From: Brevibacillus agri
GTDB lineage: Bacteria > Bacillota > Bacilli > Brevibacillales > Brevibacillaceae
Direction of reading: 5' to 3'
Length of the DNA stretch: 64,000 bases
Assembly (NCBI RefSeq): GCF_004117055.1
Contig: NZ_CP026363.1
Span: 1,589,001 to 1,653,000, forward strand
Shown here: one piece after another, positions 34,345-42,415 of the stretch
Layout of the letters: each line of letters opens with the position of its first letter
How positions within the stretch are numbered: position 1 is the stretch's first letter
Notes under the pieces: model-generated
What the model saw: the letters and a program-made list of their open reading frames with translations, nothing else
The model's database searches: none
What the model was told of the DNA's origin: nothing
Translations under genes and position numbers: made by a program

Positions 34345-35358
34345 ATGAAAGCAGCAGTGGTCAACGAGTTCCATCAAAAGCTGGAAGTGAAGGAAGTAGC
34401 GGTCCCAGAGGTCGGCTACGGCGAGGTTTTGGTGAAAATCAAGACGTGCGGCGTCTGCCATACTGACTTGCATGCGGCGCACGGAGACTGGCCAGTCAAG
34501 CCAAAACTGCCGCTGATTCCGGGACACGAAGGCGTAGGCGTGGTTGAAAAGCTCGGCGAAGGCGTCACGTCGCTCAAGCTGGGCGATCGCGTAGGTATCC
34601 CGTGGCTGTTCTCGGCGTGCGGCGAATGCGACTACTGCCTCACAGGCTGGGAGACGCTGTGCCTGCAGCAGCTCAATGGCGGCTACTCCGCAGATGGAGC
34701 TTACGCAGAGTATTGCGTAGCGCCGGCAGCTTATGTCGCGCGCATTCCGGATGAGCTGGGCGACGTAGAGGCAGCGCCGATTTTGTGCGCAGGAGTCACT
34801 ACTTACAAAGCACTGAAGGTCGCGAACGTGAAGCCGGGCGAATGGGTAGCGATTTACGGCATCGGCGGACTGGGCCACGTAGCGTTGCAATATGCAAAGG
34901 CGATGGGCTACAACGTCGTCGCGGTAGATATTCACCAGGAAAAACTGGACTTGGCAAAAGAACTAGGGGCTGACCTGACCGTCAACGGCAGCGAGGTTGA
35001 TCCTGTGCAGGCGATTCAGGAGCAGATCGGCGGCGTACACGGCGCGATCAGCGTGGCTGTGACGAAAAAAGCGTTTGAACAGGCGTACAAGTCCGTTCGC
35101 CGCGGCGGCTCGCTCGTCGTAGTCGGCTTGCCGAATGCGGAGTTGCCAATCCCGATTTTCGATACAGTGCTCAACGGCGTAACCGTCAAAGGCTCGATCG
35201 TCGGAACGCGCAAAGACATGCAGGAAGCGCTCGACTTCGCCGCGCGCGGCAAAGTCCGCGCCATCATCGAAACCCAGCCACTCGATAAAATCAACGAGGT
35301 GCTGGAGCGCTTGGAAAAAGGCCAAGTCAATGGCCGCGTCGTTTTGACAATGGAATAA
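34345..35358 (+). CDS. Zinc-dependent alcohol dehydrogenase (AdhP/AdhT type)
   Basis: AGGAGG lies nine bases before ATG 34345 (MKAAVVNEF), and the upstream ATG 34336 touches it, so 34345 is the start. The 337 residues include the catalytic zinc site [16 protein letters not shown] with GHEGVGVV, the structural zinc site [15 protein letters not shown], and the nucleotide fold [18 protein letters not shown]. Close in type to thermostable ethanol dehydrogenase AdhT. It is driven by a sigma-54 promoter and divergent from an operon encoding a second ADH, so the two ADHs may work on the same alcohol. Confidence 0.95.
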   Translation: MKAAVVNEFHQKLEVKEVAVPEVGYGEVLVKIKTCGVCHTDLHAAHGDWPVKPKLPLIPGHEGVGVVEKLGEGVTSLKLGDRVGIPWLFSACGECDYCLTGWETLCLQQLNGGYSADGAYAEYCVAPAAYVARIPDELGDVEAAPILCAGVTTYKALKVANVKPGEWVAIYGIGGLGHVALQYAKAMGYNVVAVDIHQEKLDLAKELGADLTVNGSEVDPVQAIQEQIGGVHGAISVAVTKKAFEQAYKSVRRGGSLVVVGLPNAELPIPIFDTVLNGVTVKGSIVGTRKDMQEALDFAARGKVRAIIETQPLDKINEVLERLEKGQVNGRVVLTME

Positions 35359-35381
35359 TCGCATAAGGGAAGAGGGGGGAG

Positions 35382-35429
35382 CTGCTGCTCGCCAGTCGTT
35401 TTCATTGACTGGCGGGTGGCAGTTTTTTT
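35382..35429 (+). terminator. Rho-independent terminator
   Basis: CTGCTGCTCGCCAGTC (from 35382) folds back on GACTGGCGGGTGGCAG with a core of eight pairs (CGCCAGTC/GACTGGCG), followed by seven T. It ends the zinc ADH transcript. Confidence 0.88.
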
Positions 35430-35508
35430 GTGGAGGCTCAAAAGTGTATTCACATGTCGAGCAAGCAAAAAGTCGGTTTTGCTAGAAGCGTAACCGACTT
35501 TTTGACGT

Positions 35509-36036
35509 TTAATTTGAAGCTTTTTCTTGCACAAAGGCATCGAATGATTGCGGCGCAGCTACTTTTACCGGCTCGCCATCAACCGCTTCTTGTTCCACTA
35601 GCTTCCATCTTAATTCTGCCGTGTCATCTTTTTGATAAGTAAACTTTTTATTCTCGCCATTTTGCTTCTTCAAAAGGACAACTGCTTCATCCAGGCTATT
35701 TTTAATGTAAATCGCCGGGGCAAAATCTCCTTTCTCAATTTCGTTAGTGTCGAAGATGGTTTCGCCCATGGCCAATCGTAAAAAGACATAGTCTTCTTTC
35801 GACATCTTTTCTGGTCGGTCAAGACTGTCAGCTCGATAAAGCTGGTAATCACTGTCATCAAAATCAAATGCTTCTGCCGCACTATCATAAGCAACTTCAA
35901 GTTTCTCTTCAATGTGATTTTCTAAATAGCTTCTATATTCGGCTACATTACTCTTGCTTGCAAAAACAGATGCACCAGTAATGGATACAGCGGCGATGAG
36001 TAAACCACTAAACATGATTTTTACTTGCTTTTGCAT
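35509..36036 (-). CDS. Secreted protein of unknown function
   Basis: The ATG at 36036 (MQKQVKI) stands eight bases after AAAGGAG; a GTG two codons upstream is less likely. The 175-residue product has a signal peptide (hydrophobic to about residue 26, cleavage near VFA-SKS). The mature domain is acidic with two parts: a helical YLENHIEEKLEVAYDSAAEAF stretch, and a later YIKNSLDEAVVLLKKQNGE segment that may be a strand-helix sensor. I recognise no family. The gene is lower in GC than its neighbours, suggesting acquisition. Confidence 0.75.
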   Translation of the reverse strand: MQKQVKIMFSGLLIAAVSITGASVFASKSNVAEYRSYLENHIEEKLEVAYDSAAEAFDFDDSDYQLYRADSLDRPEKMSKEDYVFLRLAMGETIFDTNEIEKGDFAPAIYIKNSLDEAVVLLKKQNGENKKFTYQKDDTAELRWKLVEQEAVDGEPVKVAAPQSFDAFVQEKASN

Positions 36037-36256
36037 AAACACTGCTCCTTTTTGGAGATTCTATCACAAAATTACCATGTTTTTCTATTTTGTATAGGAT
36101 CAAATTTTTATCTAAGTCGGATGAAATTGCAAAGAAAAAGTTAACCCCATCCATGAAAACAGGTCGATCTGGCTTCTCTTTCGCAAAATGTTTATTATAA
36201 TTAGATATAAGTAATTATATTTAGATATATATATAGTATGGGGGTGCGAAAGAGTC

Positions 36257-36571
36257 ATGGTAACCGCACAAGAGCAAACAGAAAAGCTGTGGCTGGTCGC
36301 CAAGCGGATGGAGCCGCATCTGGCCCGGAGGCAGGCGAAGATGGACAAGCTGTTGAACATGCTCCTGGTGCACGAGCTTGTCAGCCACGGCGGCGAAACC
36401 GGCCAAAACGCCGCGCCGCTGAAGGGGGCCATACAGACAAGGGCGGGCCGCAGCGACCTGCTCACTCACGAAGAACAGGAGCAACTATGGAAAGAACTGT
36501 GCAGCAAGGAAAGCTACGAAGCAAAAGTCGCGCAGGCCATCATCCATATGAGTGACCAAATCAAATGGTAA
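36257..36571 (+). CDS. Small helical protein of unknown function
   Basis: The 104-residue protein is charged and probably all-helical (QEQTEKLWLVAKRMEPHLARR, in part LWLVAKRMEPHL; HEEQEQLWKELCSKESYEAKV, in part EEQEQLWKELC). No signal peptide, membrane helix or known motif is visible. A GGGGGTG site lies 10 bases before the ATG, and an AT-rich stretch (36185-36240) with several TATA-like hexamers may hold its promoter. A terminator follows directly, so it forms its own transcription unit. Confidence 0.65.
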   Translation: MVTAQEQTEKLWLVAKRMEPHLARRQAKMDKLLNMLLVHELVSHGGETGQNAAPLKGAIQTRAGRSDLLTHEEQEQLWKELCSKESYEAKVAQAIIHMSDQIKW

Positions 36572-36577
36572 TCCGAC

Positions 36578-36619
36578 GCCATTGCCGTCTTCGCAAAGAC
36601 TGGTATTGGCATTTTTTTT
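36578..36619 (+). terminator. Rho-independent terminator
   Basis: GCCATTGCCGTCTT (36578-36591) pairs with AAGACTGGTATTGGC with few mismatches, followed by A and eight T. Confidence 0.85.
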
Positions 36620-36676
36620 GCCCGCACACAATGGGCGAATGTGCCATAGGTTGATGGTAGCTTTTCAGGAGCTGAG

Positions 36677-37159
36677 GTGGTGCTTGTGAGACGCCCGCAC
36701 AACCGGGCTGATTGGATCGGCGCGTTGTTTTGCATGGCGATTGGCGTCATGATTTCGCTGGAGGCGTATCGGTTACAAGCTTATGCGCAGTCCTTGTACG
36801 TAGGAGACCATACGCTGCCTGCGATACTCGGGTTTTGGTTCGTCATGCTCGGGGGCGTGCTTTTGGTACAGTCTTATCCCGGCAAAGCGCACGCTGCGCC
36901 GCCGCGTCAGGCAGTTGCGCCGGGAGACGAAAGACCGCGCGTTTTGTTTGCATGGTTGAGTCTTCTACTCTACGCGTGGCTGATTGGCGCGATGGGTTAT
37001 TTGCTTGCTACGGCGCTTGCTTCCGTTGCCTTTTTTATGTTGATCGGCTTTTATCGATTGTACGTCGCTGTTTTCTACTCGCTTCTGTTGACTGGCGCTA
37101 TGTACGCGGTGTTTATTTTGTGGCTGCAAATGCCTTTCCCTGGCGGGGATTTGTGGTAG
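36677..37159 (+). CDS. tctB: Tripartite tricarboxylate transporter small membrane subunit (TctB)
   Basis: The protein of about 160 residues has four membrane helices in the TctB layout. It pairs with the TctA channel to make a secondary transporter for di- or tricarboxylates fed by the binding protein TctC. Three GTG codons (36677, 36680, 36686) could start it. GAGGTGG favours 36686, CAGGAG the first two. The stop precedes the likely tctA start by 12 bp. Confidence 0.85.
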   Translation: MVLVRRPHNRADWIGALFCMAIGVMISLEAYRLQAYAQSLYVGDHTLPAILGFWFVMLGGVLLVQSYPGKAHAAPPRQAVAPGDERPRVLFAWLSLLLYAWLIGAMGYLLATALASVAFFMLIGFYRLYVAVFYSLLLTGAMYAVFILWLQMPFPGGDLW

Positions 37160-37171
37160 GAGGTGCTGACC

Positions 37172-38689
37172 ATCGATACGCTGCAGCTTTTGCTGGTCGG
37201 ATTTGCGACTGCGTTTAGCCTGGAAAATCTGCTCATGGCAGCGCTCGGGGCTTTGATTGGCACCTTTGTAGGGGTGCTGCCGGGGCTGGGGCCAACTTCG
37301 GCGATCGCGATCTTGCTGCCGGTGACGACCGTGCTGGAGCCGACCCAGGGCATGATTATGCTGGCTGGCATTTATTACGGGGCGATGTATGGCGGCTCTA
37401 CGACGGCGATTCTGCTCAATATACCGGGCGAGCTGTCGTCCGTTCCTACTTGTCTGGATGGTTACCCGCTGGCCCAGCAAGGGAAGGGCGGGCCAGCGCT
37501 CGGCATCTCGGCCATCGCGTCGTTTGTCGCCGGGGTAGTCGGCGTGATCGGGCTGGTGTTTTTCGCGCCGTTGCTCGCCGATCAGGCATTGAAGTTCGGG
37601 CCGCCTGAATATTTTGCGCTGATGCTGCTCGCGCTCACCTTGATGGTCAGCCTGTCGGGCGGCTCGCTGTTGAAATCGTTTTTGATGGGGGCGTTCGGCT
37701 ATGCGCTGTCATTGGTCGGCCTGGGGCCATCGTCCGGCATGCCGCGCTTTGACTACGGCATCTCGTCGCTCGTGGGCGGCTTGGACATGATTAGCATCAT
37801 CATCGGGCTGTTTGCCATTACCGAGGTGCTCAAGGGCATCGCGGAAAAGCGCAAGGCGACCGTAATTGGCAAGCCTGGTAGCGTTTATCCGCAAAAGGCG
37901 GACATGAAAAAAAGCGCCGCGCCGATGCTTAGAGGCGGGCTTGTCGGGTTTTTCCTCGGGCTGCTTCCAGGCTGCTCGGCGGCGATTACGGCTTTTTTGG
38001 CTTACGATCTGGAGAAAAAAGTTTCCCGCCAGCCGGAGAAATTCGGAACCGGAGCGATCGAAGGTGTGGCAGCGCCGGAAGCGGCCAACAACGCGACCAG
38101 CAGCGCGGGCTTCATCCCGTTGTTTTCGCTCGGCATCCCGTCTTCTCCGCCGCTCGCGATCTTGCTCGCGGGTCTGATGATTTACGGCCTGACGCCTGGC
38201 CCGGTGTTGTTTGCGCAGCATGCCGACTTCGTCTGGACGGTGATCGCCTCCATGTTCATCGGCAACATGATGCTTTTGGTGCTGAATTTGCCGATGGTCT
38301 GGCTCTGGGTGAAACTGACCCGGGTTCCGTTTGGCATCATGGCCCCTGTCATTTTGATGCTGTGCACGATCGGGGCGTACAGCGTGCGCAACAGCATGTT
38401 TGACGTCTGGATTGCCTTTTTGTTCGGCGGACTTGGCTACCTGTTTGTGAAGTATAAATGGCCTGTCGTGCCGCTGATTTTGTGCTTCATTCTCGGGCCG
38501 CTGCTGGAGGAATCGTTCATCCAGACGATGGCGATGGGAAGCGGCTCGCTCGGTATCGTGCTGTCCCGCCCTTTGTCGCTGTCGATTTTGCTTGCGGCCG
38601 CGGTACTGTTGATCGTATCCCTTGTGCTGAACAGGCGAACCCGCCAGCGGTTGCGGGAGGAGCAGAAAAAAGGCGTGGACGTAGCCTAG
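37172..38689 (+). CDS. tctA: Tripartite tricarboxylate transporter large membrane subunit (TctA)
   Basis: The protein is a full-length TctA with about 12 helices (GVLPGLGPTSAIAILLP, YYGAMYGGSTTAILLNIPGE, LGIPSSPPLAILLAGLMIYG: each a family block). The start is unusual. A perfect AGGAGG (37158-37163) stands eight bases before ATC 37172, and reading from that codon gives MDTLQLLLVGF, the typical TctA beginning. The only canonical codon upstream (GTG 37163) overlaps the ribosome binding site itself. I therefore take ATC as start; GTG 37163 is the alternative. Confidence 0.92.
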   Translation: MDTLQLLLVGFATAFSLENLLMAALGALIGTFVGVLPGLGPTSAIAILLPVTTVLEPTQGMIMLAGIYYGAMYGGSTTAILLNIPGELSSVPTCLDGYPLAQQGKGGPALGISAIASFVAGVVGVIGLVFFAPLLADQALKFGPPEYFALMLLALTLMVSLSGGSLLKSFLMGAFGYALSLVGLGPSSGMPRFDYGISSLVGGLDMISIIIGLFAITEVLKGIAEKRKATVIGKPGSVYPQKADMKKSAAPMLRGGLVGFFLGLLPGCSAAITAFLAYDLEKKVSRQPEKFGTGAIEGVAAPEAANNATSSAGFIPLFSLGIPSSPPLAILLAGLMIYGLTPGPVLFAQHADFVWTVIASMFIGNMMLLVLNLPMVWLWVKLTRVPFGIMAPVILMLCTIGAYSVRNSMFDVWIAFLFGGLGYLFVKYKWPVVPLILCFILGPLLEESFIQTMAMGSGSLGIVLSRPLSLSILLAAAVLLIVSLVLNRRTRQRLREEQKKGVDVA

Positions 38690-38711
38690 TGTAGAGACGG
38701 GAGGAAAAGTA

Positions 38712-39722
38712 GTGAAAGGATACAAACATTGGGTGTCGGTCACGATGTCTTTTTTGCTGGCGGCAACCGTGAGCGCCTGCGCGACCGGGCAGTCCGTCCA
38801 GGGCGAAACGGCTGCGGCCTATCCGACCCGGCAAATCGAGTACATCGTGCCGTATTCAGCCGGAGGCGGCGTCGATCTCGTCGCGAGAGCCACCGCTGAC
38901 TATTTGAGCAAGGAATGGGGCCAGCCGATCGTCGTGGTCAACAAGGCGGGCGGCGGCGGTGCCGTGGGAGCCGAATTTGCCTTGAAGCAGGCGAAAAACG
39001 ACGGCTACACGGCACTGGCGGTCAACGTGTCGAATACGACGATGCTGGCCGCTGGCATGAAAAATCCCCCGATTCAAAACGAAGACCAGATTTATACAGC
39101 GCGGATCGGCAAAGGGACGCTCGCCTTTGCCGTCAAAGCCGACGCGCCGTGGCAAGACTTCGCCGCTTTTTCCCAGTGGGTCAAGGAAAACCCGGAAGAG
39201 CTGACCTGGACTTCGGTGGGACCCGCGGGCTTTTCCGCATTCGGCGTGGCCCAGTGGCTGGATGCCATCGGCGCGGATTTTTCCAAGACGAGGATGATCG
39301 TGACCAAAGGCGCTTCCGATTCCGTCCCCAAAGTAGCGGGCAGCCACGCGGTATTGGCTGTGCACACAGTCGGCGAGATCATGCCGATGCTTGCGGCGGG
39401 CAAGGTGAAAATTCTCGCGGTTGCCGGAGAGGAGCGCAGCCCGTTTTTGCCTGATGTCCCTACCGCGCAGGAGCAGGGCATCGACGGCCTGACGGTGTTC
39501 TGGTGGACCGGAGTGTCGTTTGCCAAAGGCACGCCTGATGCCGTCATCCAAAAGTGGGAAGAAGGCATCGCCAAAATGACGAGCGACCCGGCCTATTTGC
39601 AAAAGCTCGGCGAGATACAGGTCGAGCCTGCCTATGCGGATCGCCAGCAGTTCACGCAGGACACGGAGAAGGAGACGGGTGCGTACACCGAGCTGGCGAC
39701 GAAAAAAGGCATCCGCAAATAA
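38712..39722 (+). CDS. tctC: Tripartite tricarboxylate transporter binding lipoprotein (TctC/Bug)
   Basis: The GTG at 38712 follows GGGAGGAAAAGTA. The 336-residue protein has a lipoprotein signal peptide (VSAC lipobox, Cys about residue 23) and the Bug-family pattern: PTRQIEYIVPYSAGGGVDLVAR (in part PYSAGGGVD), VVNKAGGGGAVGAE, and a late VPTAQEQGIDGL. Outside the membrane it binds a carboxylate for TctAB. The ligand is unknown. A strong terminator follows, so tctB-tctA-tctC form one operon. No two-component or metabolic gene for the ligand adjoins it. Confidence 0.92.
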   Translation: MKGYKHWVSVTMSFLLAATVSACATGQSVQGETAAAYPTRQIEYIVPYSAGGGVDLVARATADYLSKEWGQPIVVVNKAGGGGAVGAEFALKQAKNDGYTALAVNVSNTTMLAAGMKNPPIQNEDQIYTARIGKGTLAFAVKADAPWQDFAAFSQWVKENPEELTWTSVGPAGFSAFGVAQWLDAIGADFSKTRMIVTKGASDSVPKVAGSHAVLAVHTVGEIMPMLAAGKVKILAVAGEERSPFLPDVPTAQEQGIDGLTVFWWTGVSFAKGTPDAVIQKWEEGIAKMTSDPAYLQKLGEIQVEPAYADRQQFTQDTEKETGAYTELATKKGIRK

Positions 39723-39768
39723 ACAGGGGCGGGGTCCGGATGAGGAGTCCGCACGAGCAGTTCGCGCG

Positions 39769-39812
39769 CAAAACCCCGGAAAAGGGCACACCGCTCTTTT
39801 TCCGGGGTTTTT
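39769..39812 (+). terminator. Rho-independent terminator
   Basis: AAAACCCCGGAAAA (39770-39783) pairs with TTTTTCCGGGGTTTTT (39797-39812). It can work in both directions and separates tctC from the convergent gene ending at 39823. Confidence 0.9.
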
Positions 39813-39822
39813 GGTGCACGGT

Positions 39823-40347
39823 TCATTTGGCTGGCTGCTGGCAGATGTCGCTGATCGCATCGAAAAGGGACAAGTACCAGGCATAGCGCTGCTCGGGAAT
39901 AGGCAGCAGATGGCGGATGTTCAAAGGCAATCCGTAATCAAGCTCGGCGATATCTCCATACGCTTCCGAAACGGGAGCAGTCCCCCAGCAATTGTACACG
40001 CGCAAGGAAGTAGATCCGTCCTCTGCCTGATAGCCGGAAGCGAAGACGACGTATTCCACGCCACGTTCAAACCGGTAATGGCAGCTTCCGGGAGCGGACA
40101 ACGTGCGGCGCTCCGGGAGCTTGTCCCCTTTCCACGTTTTCGTGACCGCGAAAATCACCTCTTCATCCGCGCCGTTTTGGCGGATGTCCGTGACGACGCC
40201 CTGAAAGACAGCTTCTGTTTTTTCCAACCGCTTCGTCGCACTCTGTTCTCCGCAGGAGCAGGCTTGGGCGGAAGGGGGAGGATAGCCGAGCAGGATGAAT
40301 GCCAAAACAGCCGCTACGTATTTGCGTAACCATTTGTGGAAGTGCAT
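39823..40347 (-). CDS. Secreted TIMP/netrin-domain-like protein
   Basis: The 174-residue protein has a signal peptide with probable cleavage before ACSCGE (about residue 29). The mature protein therefore begins near Cys-x-Cys, followed by ATKRLEKTEAVFQGVVTDI, VIFAVTKTWKGD, and Cys at GSCHYRFERGVEYVVFA. That pattern (N-terminal CxC, OB-like strands, later Cys) is the bacterial TIMP-like or NTR-domain layout. Animal TIMPs inhibit metalloproteases through the N-terminal Cys; the bacterial role is unknown. GAGGTG precedes the ATG. Confidence 0.7.
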   Translation of the reverse strand: MHFHKWLRKYVAAVLAFILLGYPPPSAQACSCGEQSATKRLEKTEAVFQGVVTDIRQNGADEEVIFAVTKTWKGDKLPERRTLSAPGSCHYRFERGVEYVVFASGYQAEDGSTSLRVYNCWGTAPVSEAYGDIAELDYGLPLNIRHLLPIPEQRYAWYLSLFDAISDICQQPAK

Positions 40348-40813
40348 GTTGGAATCACCTCATGGAAGAGACGGGCGAAGGGGTGGAAAAGTTACCATAT
40401 TATAGGAAGGGTGATGATGCTCGTTTGGGGCGTAGCAGGGCGCTTACGGGTAAAAGGAAGGGATAGGAGACGGGAGGAGATGGGAGGAGACAGGTGGAGA
40501 CAGAGACAGGAATTGTCGTTTTGTGATTTTTTGGCAGGCGAGTTCGGAGGGACGAATTTGTCGTCGGCATGAGCGGGCGGGGGGCAGGATTCGCTCGCAA
40601 GTAGCCAGCAGCAATGTGCATCATTGCCGTAAAAGTTGGGAGCGGGGAGGCAAGGGGCCAGGTATTCAGCAAGAAAGGGAAGGAGTGCTCGGAGTCTGTC
40701 AGCTCTCCAGCCGGAAAACGAAGGGACGTCCCCAACCAGCTTCCCAACCAGAAAACAAGGATCGCCGAAACCAGCCCCTCTGCCAACTGGCAAGTAACCC
40801 CCTCCCCTTGAAC
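40348..40813. other. Gene-free stretch with a polypurine tract
   Basis: No convincing gene is seen. From 40446 to 40511 one strand is almost entirely purine, made of short GGGAGGAGA/GGAGACAG variants. The long frames here encode low-complexity Pro/Ser/Arg residues and lack ribosome binding sites. It lies between the 5' end of the TIMP-like gene and the 3' end of the sigma-54 activator gene. Confidence 0.5.
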
Positions 40814-42196
40814 CTATTCCAACTCACCCAAATCCCGACAATACTTCTGAATCAGCTTCGTCGCTTTCGTCTGGCTCACGCCCAGGTCAGCGGCGACTTT
40901 GCGGGTTGTGCGGTGCTTTTGGTACGAGCGCCGGACCATCTGTTTTTCCACCTCTGCCAGCGCTGCGTCGAGCGTCTGGGGCAGCGGAGGACTTCCGGAC
41001 GAAGACAAAGGCAGATGATTCCGGTTATGCTGATGAATAATGTCCGGCAAATCGGCCGGGGTGATGATCGACTCTGTCGTGACTACGAGCCGCTCGATCA
41101 TGTTTTCCAGTTGGCGCACATTGCCCGGCCAGGAATAGCTGCTCAAAGCTTGCAGCGTCTCCTGGGAAATCAGTCGGTCCACGCCGTATTTTTTGTTGCA
41201 GCGGTTGATGAAATAATAGGTGAGGGGTACGATGTCTTCAGGGCGCTCGCGCAGCGGCGGGATTTTCAGGTCGATCACGTTGAGCCTGTAGTACAGGTCC
41301 TCGCGAAACTGCTTGTTTTCCACCATCTTGGACAAGTCCCGGTTGGTCGCGGACAAAATACGAATGTCCACCTGCTTGTACTCGGTGCCGCCGACAGGCA
41401 AAAAGCGGTGCTCCTGAATCACCTGCAGCAGCTTGGCCTGGATTTTCAGCGGCAGTTCGCCGATCTCGTCCAAAAAGATCGTGCCGTTGTTCGCCGCCTC
41501 GATCAGCCCAAGCTTGCCGCTTTTGCTCGCTCCGGTAAACGCGCCTTGCGAATAGCCGAACAATTCTGACTCCAGCAGCTCCTCCGGGATCGCAGCGCAG
41601 TTGATCGTCAAAAACGGCCCGTTTTTGCGGCGGCTCATCTGGTGAATGAAAGCGGCGAACGCGCCTTTTCCCGTGCCGGACTCGCCTTGCAAAAGAATCG
41701 TCGAGTCGACCAGGGCGATTTTGTGGCAAAAGGTGAGCAAGTCCTTCATCTTCTGGCTGTTCGTGATGATGTTGTTAGGCAGTTGGTTTTGGTCGGCGGG
41801 TTCCTGATCGGTGTGCATGATTTTCTTGAAGTTCTGCTCATGGGCGGTAATGACGACGAGCTCGATCTCCTTCGTCCGGTTCAGGATGGGGACGGCTGTC
41901 GTGACAAGCTCGCCGCCGTAGTAGGTCGTCTGCTTGATGGTGACGGGCTTCTTTTCCTGCATGACGATCGGGATGATCGAGGGCGTCCAGTAGCCTTGCT
42001 TGAACAGCTCCTCGTTGCGCTTGCCGATGACCTCCGAGCGCTTGAGCCCGTAATGCTGGGCGCATATTTTGTTCATGAAGACGATCCGTGTCTCGCCGTC
42101 GACCACGTAAATTTCATCGGTGGAATGGTCGAGGATTTTTTCCAAAATATCCGTGCTCATTTCAATGATGAAGCCATTTTCCGACTCTTTGAACAT
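40814..42196 (-). CDS. PAS-domain sigma-54-dependent activator (enhancer-binding protein)
   Basis: The ATG at 42196 (MFKESENGF) follows GCGGAGGTTCCC; longer frames reach into the intergenic region. The 460-residue protein has a PAS sensor (about 15-125, VVDGETRIVFMN), a sigma-54 AAA+ domain (Walker A GESGTGKG, GAFTGA loop, Walker B IFLDEIGELPLK) and a Fis-like HTH (TRKVAADLGVSQTKATKLI, in part LGVSQTKATKL). No receiver domain, so it senses a ligand directly. It is divergent from the Rieske operon, which has a sigma-54 promoter and palindromes, and is its likely activator. Confidence 0.93.
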   Translation of the reverse strand: MFKESENGFIIEMSTDILEKILDHSTDEIYVVDGETRIVFMNKICAQHYGLKRSEVIGKRNEELFKQGYWTPSIIPIVMQEKKPVTIKQTTYYGGELVTTAVPILNRTKEIELVVITAHEQNFKKIMHTDQEPADQNQLPNNIITNSQKMKDLLTFCHKIALVDSTILLQGESGTGKGAFAAFIHQMSRRKNGPFLTINCAAIPEELLESELFGYSQGAFTGASKSGKLGLIEAANNGTIFLDEIGELPLKIQAKLLQVIQEHRFLPVGGTEYKQVDIRILSATNRDLSKMVENKQFREDLYYRLNVIDLKIPPLRERPEDIVPLTYYFINRCNKKYGVDRLISQETLQALSSYSWPGNVRQLENMIERLVVTTESIITPADLPDIIHQHNRNHLPLSSSGSPPLPQTLDAALAEVEKQMVRRSYQKHRTTRKVAADLGVSQTKATKLIQKYCRDLGELE

Positions 42197-42252
42197 GGGA
42201 ACCTCCGCGCGTGCAGCCGTTTTTCCCATCATACCACGCGTGAGTGCAAATC

Positions 42253-42348
42253 GGTTCGAAATGAACCTGAATAAACTCAATTTTCTCAATAATTTTACTA
42301 TTATCACCGTGATAACCGTGGTTTTCGCATGTGGCATCGTTTTTGCAA
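42253..42348 (+). promoter_or_regulatory. Sigma-54 promoter and palindromic sites (Rieske operon)
   Basis: TGGCATCGTTTTTGCA (42333-42348) fits TGGCAC-n5-TTGCW with one mismatch and exact GG-GC spacing. Two palindromes lie upstream: GGTTC-gaaat-GAACC (42253-42267), about 65 bp before the -24 box and thus well placed as enhancer, and TTATCAC-C-GTGATAA (42302-42316), near the promoter. The latter could also be a repressor site. The divergent PAS activator is the expected binder. Confidence 0.85.
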
Positions 42349-42415
42349 AAAGGAGGGGCAAGACCGTAACCAATAATGATGCCGCATGGTGCGAAAACGA
42401 AAGGGGTCATGGCAG

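Noticed and set aside
40392-40793. Overlapping minus-strand frames in the gene-free stretch
   Set aside because: No ribosome binding site or family resemblance; residues come from a pyrimidine-rich low-complexity tract.
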